From Paramecium octaurelia (taxonomy: Eukaryota > Ciliophora > Oligohymenophorea > Peniculida > Parameciidae), in assembly GCA_905182995.1 (NCBI GenBank), contig CAJJDP010000064.1, positions 6,627 to 70,626 on the forward strand: a DNA stretch of 64,000 nucleotides, read 5' to 3'. Under the pieces are notes generated by a model. It had not been told where the DNA came from. It saw only the letters and a program-made list of their open reading frames with translations, and did no database searches. Of the stretch, positions 59,081-64,000 are shown in pieces (positions within the stretch are counted from its first letter, which is position 1; every line of letters begins with the position of its first letter). A program made the position numbers and the translations under genes.

Positions 59081-59941
59081 ATGTAATTTTATTAAAATTT
59101 ATATGATGAAAATCCTTACTTTAACAGATTCTTCTAGGAACACTTCTTGTATTAGGGATTCAATATTTAATTAAATGGTTTGCCTCATTTCAAATCCTAA
59201 TTTAATTTGATAAACAAGGACCATCTGAATTTGACTTGGAAATGTAAATAAGACAATCAGAAATTTATTTTCATGGCAAACAATTAGAGTACAAATACAA
59301 TTATAAAATCGTAGTCACAAGACTAAAAAGTAATTAATAATTTAATATCCTAGTAAATCCAATACTAATTTCACTTGATCAATAGATCCAATAGATATAG
59401 TGTCTTACTTGCTTTGAAATACAATTATGAAAAGGGTTTATTAATCAAACATACATTTACTCCTCAAATTTAGATCAGTTAGAATTCAGGAACAAACTCT
59501 AATCTAGATGTTGGATTCAAATATAGCTATTTTAGCAAATTAGACAATGTACGAGTCAGATTTAATATATTTTCATCTCTATTAAATAGATAAAATACAG
59601 AATATTAATTGATTGGCAATTTCACAAAGCCATATAAATTATAGATTGGATTACAAAACAGCAGAATTTGGTTGGGTTTCATATATAAAGCCAAGCTTTT
59701 AAATACATATAGTGTTGCAAATTATAATATTTCCAATAAGAAATATGATGCCAGTGCATATTTTCAGATCAATTAAATTGAAAATAAGTTGGATAATAAA
59801 TTGAAATTTTTGATTGGTGTTTCAACAGAAAAAGAGTTACTAGGAAAAATAGATTTTTTGACAAAAGTGGGAGCTTTGGGATATTGTCTAAAATGGTAAC
59901 ACGTAAAAGGTATGAGTATGGGATATAATATTGAAATATGA
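59081..59941 (+). CDS. VDAC/porin-like mitochondrial beta-barrel protein
   Basis: A 278-residue protein, the usual VDAC size (about 280). After a short start (MQFYQNLYDENPYFNRFFQE) the chain alternates polar and hydrophobic residues in strands of 9-11, such as YSVLLALKYNYEKGLLIKHT, LDVGFKYSYFSKLDNVRVRF, LQIGLQNSRIWLGFIYKA, and ends with the strand GMSMGYNIEI, like the C-terminal beta-signal of outer-membrane barrels. VDAC passes metabolites through the outer membrane; Tom40 is a fold relative. No diagnostic GLK motif is visible, so porin class is likely and exact type open. The 24-nt GTA...TAG segment at 59330-59353 is stopless; leaving it in would add eight residues. Confidence 0.62.
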
Positions 59942-59975
59942 ATTAAATTATAAAATATATATAAATTAATTAAAA

Positions 59976-60194
59976 ATGGATTAATTGCTGGGGAAAATAT
60001 TTTAATTGATAGCTATTGCTGCATTTCTATATGGCACATTAACAACATTTGGACAGCCATTATTAGGTGATCAATACTAGATGTTTTTCTTTCCAAGATG
60101 GTTTTTCAATTGGGCACCTGGTCTAGTAATAGGAAGTGTTTTAGGGTTGATATTGATGTATTTGAATAAATAGAGTAACATGAAAAAGAAATGA
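59976..60194 (+). CDS. Small two-segment membrane protein
   Basis: An intronless 72-residue protein. It starts MDQLLGKIFQLIAIAAFLYG, which gives one membrane helix; the loop TFGQPLLGDQYQMFFFPRWF is aromatic, and WAPGLVIGSVLGLILMYL gives the second helix. It ends NKQSNMKKK, a basic tail suggesting the tail faces the cytosol or matrix. Such short proteins are often mitochondrial or ER subunits; the family is not recognised. The compact hydrophobic pattern supports a real gene despite the length. Confidence 0.6.
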
Positions 60195-60559
60195 ATTTAA
60201 TAAATATATTTAATATTCATATTCAACCAATTTCTTTAAGTTCATTTCAATCAAACAACTTCACCTCGCAGTCTAAACACCTACATATAGAGTGTCAGCA
60301 ATAGATCTCAAACATGTCACGAATGAGAAGAATGAATTGTCTCCACTTAATATTATCAAGAATAAAGAAGGCATGCTAATAGGTATATAACACAAGGTAT
60401 CAGTGATCCCATTATTCAATTTTGAAATGGCTGTGATAAAAAATTGAATAACTCTTATCATAATTTCTGCAGGCTAAAATTAGAGATAATTGGAATAAAT
60501 TAAAGACTATAAAAGATATCTAAGTATTCATTATGGATTTTCTTCTACTTATCGCAGGT
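60195..60559. other. Intergenic with competing short open frames
   Basis: A plus-strand frame reads TYRVSAIDLKHVTNEKNELS ... VIPLFNFEMAVIKN without a start, and a minus-strand frame from ATG 60461 codes 66 residues. They overlap antisense and neither has a known domain, so I call neither. Confidence 0.4.
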
Positions 60560-60889
60560 TCAAGTTCCAAACATCATTTTGTCTATAAAAGCGTCCTGAT
60601 GTCTTCTTTAGATATCTATAATATTTTTTGGATCTTCTTGCTCCATTCCTTATTCGTATTGGTTATTATTCAAGATACTTTGAACAATAACCCTACTTTT
60701 CTCTTCCACTTGATTCCCAATTCCATTTTGCTTCCTTTATCCTACTTTACAATATATTTTTTGATTCTTTTGTAGTACTATTACCAAAGCCATTGATAAT
60801 TTATCAAACTATAATTTTGGCTATTTTTAGGGTTAATGCAGCTTGCATTCTAAGGTATAAACTACATTTTATAAATTGATTTGCTCCAT
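60560..60889 (-). CDS. Small polar protein, 5' end uncertain
   Basis: From ATG 60889 the frame codes 109 residues, MEQINLQNVVYTLECKLHQP at its start. The C-terminal half is hydrophilic and convincing: RKQNGIGNQVEEKSRVIVQS, LNNNQYEQGMEQEDPKNIID, IQRRHQDAFIDKMMFGT. The frame stays open upstream past 61000, through a 24-nt GTA...TAG candidate intron, so the true start may be further 5' and spliced. The plus-strand open frame over 60533-60775 is its antisense shadow. Unknown family. Confidence 0.5.
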
Positions 60890-61129
60890 TAATAACAGAA
60901 ACTATAAAATAGCAATGAATATTACATATACATATAAGCAGGAGAACTTCTTATATAGTTTCCACAATTTGAATGACTCTGTTTATTATATACCATTTTT
61001 AATTAGAAATTGAAGTAATCAAATTATTCTTCTCCATGAATAATCTTATTTCATTTTACTTTCATTACTCCAAAAGATTTTGAATTTTGGATAATTTAAA
61101 ACCATTCACATTGATGAGACAAAAACTTA

Positions 61130-61465
61130 ATGTTTTCACCTAAGTGTATCAATAGAAAAGTTGAAAATTGTTTTAATTTAAGAATGTTTAATTATATTTT
61201 ATGTAACTCCAAACATGTATATGCAAAATTAATTTCCTCAGAGAGTATTGAACATAATTTATATTATTCAATAATAATTTTGTCTTTCAGAAATAGAAAA
61301 GACTTACATAGAAATTATGGAATTTAGAGAATTTACTTAACATCAAATTTAAGTTAATCAATGTTGCATTCTATAAAAGTAGAGTTTCTAAGCTATTAAG
61401 CAGTTATGATTAAGGATGACATCCAAAATATTAAGAAAACCTATTTCTTTAGATTTAAATTCTGA
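61130..61465 (+). CDS. Possible 111-residue protein, unknown
   Basis: An open frame of 112 codons beginning MFSPKCINRKVENCFNLRMF and ending IKKTYFFRFKF. It is basic, with a few Cys and hydrophobic clusters. No intron is needed, no domain is seen, and the length is within what chance gives, so it is kept only as a candidate. Confidence 0.3.
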
Positions 61466-61657
61466 TGAAAATGATTCAATACTAATTTTAATATCATAAT
61501 AATAATACTCGTCATTATAATAATAATAATCCCAATAATGAATTATCATTAAATTGTATTCAACTTCATTAGTATCAGATAAGATTTAATATAAAATAAA
61601 CAGAACTGAAAATTGATTTTTTTAAAATATGAAATATGGCTGATTATTATGTATAAA

Positions 61658-62834
61658 TCATTCAGATAACTTTTGGTTGATGTATTCAATTAATCTATCT
61701 ACGATGTCAATTTCAGTTTATCTAATTATGATAATATATAATAATAATACCTGCTGACTTTTTAATTGCTATATTCTTGATCTTCTAATTCGTTAATTCT
61801 AGTTGCATCTTGAATATTTAATTGAGTAACTTCAACGATGGCATTAGAAATATTAATTAAACCATCTAATTCATTTAATCTTGATTAGATCTCCTTGAGT
61901 CTATTATTTGCTGTGGCCAATGAAACTTGGAGAGTTTATTTTTCATTTCTTAAATCATCACCTAATCTAGTGAGATTTTCCACTTAAGTCTTGTGATTAG
62001 CTTCTAATTAATCTTAACCTTCTTATAATGCAGTGATTAATCTAGCAACTAAGCTCAACACGTTATTTAAGGTTTCTGGGTTGACTTTTGTGGTCATTTC
62101 AGCTAATCCTTCAATGATTGGTTGGAACAATGTCAATGAACTTTTCTTTGTATGTGCTTCTAAGATTTCTTTGATCTTTTGGAAATTCTCTTTGGTTTAG
62201 ATGAGATTGCTCTTTGTGTCTTATCTAAAGAGATGGCATGAATTTTATACGTCAATTAAATTAATGATGCTCCTTCTCCTCTTAAATTAAGAAGTAATCT
62301 TTAAGCTTCTTTGCATGCAAGAATAGCATCACTATAATCTTAAAATTTAGCAGCAAAGTCTGAGTTCTCAGCATCCAATCTACTTTAGGCATCACCACTT
62401 CCTCTAGAATTACGATCTAAGGCTGCCTAATCTAAATAATACTCAAAATGTAATATACCTTCTTTGACTCTTGTTTGTAATGTACTTAATTCATTAGTCA
62501 AACTTGATTGTTCTTATCTTTAATTGTCAAGATCTTATTCAGCTTATTCAAGAGTGGCTTAGAGTTTAGCCAAATCAACTTGACTTCTTCTGGTAAAAGT
62601 GGCATTTTCTTAGTCTTACAATTAGGTTAAGGCTATCAATTCATCCTTAATTTATTATAAGAGCTATTTTAATTCATTTAATGATCCTCCTGTTTTCATG
62701 TTAACACTTACTAAATTTATCATAGATGATCCAAAGGGATGATCACCATATCCTGAAAGTCTTTCCTTGAGTTCAGAAACTGTAGTTGCCTAGAGACAGG
62801 CAATCAAAACAATAACCAACAAAGCTGATTTCAT
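61658..62834 (-). CDS. Trichocyst matrix protein (TMP family)
   Basis: A secreted protein of about 364 residues with introns at 62225-62250 (26 nt), 61722-61750 (29 nt) and very likely 62432-62458 (27 nt, stopless; splicing gives RVKEDQAALDRNS, which fits the helix better). It starts with the signal peptide MKSALLVIVLIACLQATTVS. Two long helical, heptad-bearing halves follow (SLNELKQLLQQIKDELIALT ... and ETLNNVLSLVARLITALQEG ...), with one Cys, the pattern of a trichocyst matrix precursor that is cut and crystallised in the organelle. It is related in design to the gene at 7774-8937. The end ...IEYINQKLSE is typical. Confidence 0.78.
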
Positions 62835-62907
62835 TTATTATATTAATCAAAACAAAGAAAAAAGAGAAAAACGAATATTATCTTAAACATAATTATTACT
62901 ATAAAAA

Positions 62908-63819
62908 TCACTTTTTGAATCCTCTTCTTTCCTTCATTCTTTTGATTGCTTCTTCCTTTGTTAATTCCTCATCGTCGTCTGATTCATCATCATCCATATC
63001 ATCTCCCTCATAATCTTCATCTTCCACATGTACATCCAAATAGTATTCCAAAGAGTATGGTAATATTTCATCATAAATCAATCTACAAATGTCATAACAC
63101 ATATCCATCTTTTATTATTGTTCTTCCTTCTTGTCCTCTTCCAATTTCTCCCAATCCTTTACATCCAAATTCTTAAATAATTAAAATATTGTCTTTTATT
63201 CTACTTCCTTAACCTTCTTCTTCTACTTGTTCTTCTTCTTAACAATCTTCACTGAAATGTTCTTCCCTTCCTTCCAATTTATTTTAGTGCTCTCTACCTT
63301 GAGTGGCTCTCCCTATTTATCATCCAATAAAAACTCCACTTTCAATTCTTCCTCTGGGAAATAATCATTTGCTTTGAATTAGAACACCAATCCTAACTTG
63401 TGTTATTCCTTGTTTTCGAATCCTTTGATGTTTGTAATTGCCTTCAATAATGGTTCATCTTTATCTCCAATCACTTCAGCCTTTAATGTCTTTGAATTTA
63501 ACAACACTTTAGACCAATAATTTTCTATTGGTTCTTTGTTATCCAATATGGGTTACTCTTGAGCATTTAAATATTCCTTCAAGTCTTCCACTTCCTCTTC
63601 CTTTACTAATCTTTAACCTGAGATTATTTAATTTGAGGCTTCAATTAAAGGTTCAACTCTCTTCTTATAATCAGCTTCCATCTAGTCCAATTCCTAATCC
63701 TATTAATGATCCAAGTTCTTTCTGTCATACAAACACTATGACAAGGCAATTAATTAAATCTTTGTTTAGAGATCATAACCTTTAAGTTTCTCTTTGATTT
63801 GATCGTAATTAAATTCCAT
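62908..63819 (-). CDS. Nucleosome assembly protein 1 (NAP1)
   Basis: An intronless 303-residue protein. After a helical dimerisation arm (QMEADYKKRVEPLIEASNQI) comes the NAP core: PIENYWSKVLLNSKTLKAEV, DEPLLKAITNIKGFENKEQH, LVFQFKANDYFPEEELKVEF, then a basic patch (KKKNKQKKKVKEVEQK) and the FFNFF-like QLFKNLDVKDWEKLEED. It closes with a very acidic tail (EDEDYEGDDMDDDESDDDEE) as in NAP1/SET proteins. NAP1 is a histone H2A-H2B chaperone that moves histones in and out of the nucleus and helps assemble nucleosomes. The short length fits the family. The start is the only ATG in frame near the head. Confidence 0.9.
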
Positions 63820-63847
63820 TTAAAATTAATAATATTTTAATATAAAA

Positions 63848-64000
63848 TCAAAGTTTTAGGTTTTTGTTGCAATTCTCTTTAATAAACTTTTCTAAAATCT
63901 GAGAATTACCAGATAAACTTGAAATTTCTTGGTGATTAATAGTCTTCAGTTTCTCAATAGAGTAAAGAGTTTCACTTTGAATGAATTTTGTAGAATAACC
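63848..64000 (-). CDS. 3' end of a gene running out of the window
   Basis: The last 50 codons of a minus-strand frame, open to the window edge: YSTKFIQSETLYSIEKLKTI ... LEKFIKENCNKNLKL then TGA. The composition is protein-like, but no domain is recognisable from this piece. It is 28 nt upstream of the NAP1 start on the same strand. Confidence 0.45.
   Translation of the reverse strand, partial: GYSTKFIQSETLYSIEKLKTINHQEISSLSGNSQILEKFIKENCNKNLKL

Noticed and set aside
60533-60775. 80-residue plus-strand hydrophobic open frame
   Set aside because: The antisense frame is polar and more protein-like (VEEKSRVIVQSILNNNQYEQ), so this is taken as its shadow.
62946-63785. His/Pro/Leu-rich plus-strand open frames
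   Set aside because: Antisense shadows of NAP1.
1-64000. Search for mobile elements, telomere repeats, tRNA and CRISPR arrays
   Set aside because: None recognised: no reverse transcriptase, transposase or capsid motifs, no GGGTTT/GGGGTT arrays, and no cloverleaf that I could support by eye.

Overview
This 64 kb window is almost certainly macronuclear DNA of a Paramecium-like ciliate. Three things in the sequence show it. Long proteins with clear homology read through only if TAA and TAG code for glutamine and TGA is the sole stop. Genes are cut by tiny introns, mostly 20-36 nt, starting GTA and ending TAG. The DNA is very AT-rich and gene-dense, with spacers as short as 2-10 nt. The two trichocyst matrix protein genes and an SF-assemblin gene fit a ciliate cell. 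Under the standard code nearly every gene here looks shattered.

Layout. 1-833 is the 3' end of a MORN-like repeat gene; 834-3435 is a gene-poor stretch with a decayed Myb gene. 3436-5486 is a SETD3-like SET-domain methyltransferase. 6044-8937 holds a trichocyst matrix protein gene whose 3' part is repeated exactly on either side of a single N. Then come striatin (9060-10816), a decayed RPB6 copy (10859-11127), a GAF-domain protein (11156-12904), a double-kinase protein with a long polyglutamine tract (13406-16811), a hybrid histidine kinase (16987-19287), a kanadaptin-like FHA protein (19505-21294), a COMM-domain protein (21297-21913), a serine hydrolase (21961-23067), an ankyrin protein (23182-24494) and a large unknown protein (24540-27238).

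The middle has a von Willebrand A protein with a lysine-rich tail (27828-29320), a WD40 protein (30577-32151), an importin-7/8-like receptor (32222-35500), and a small Cys-containing gene and coiled-coil gene that lie in a second assembly repeat around a 169-N gap. It continues with SF-assemblin, another coiled-coil gene, a second WD40 gene of the same architecture, a MGC-start peptide, a RING protein and a CAMK-type kinase.

The last 17 kb is less dense and includes a SHAQKY-type Myb, a bZIP factor, PP4 regulatory subunit 3 (SMEK), coiled-coil genes, a VDAC-like porin, a second trichocyst matrix gene, NAP1, and the 3' end of one more gene. No operons, viruses, transposons, CRISPR arrays or tRNA/rRNA genes were recognised. 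The gene set is ordinary ciliate housekeeping, signalling and cytoskeleton, with several genes dying, as expected after whole-genome duplication. Since TGA is rare in this AT-rich DNA, open frames of 60-90 codons arise by chance, so length alone was not taken as evidence. Exon structures were worked out by hand; the CDS spans include introns.
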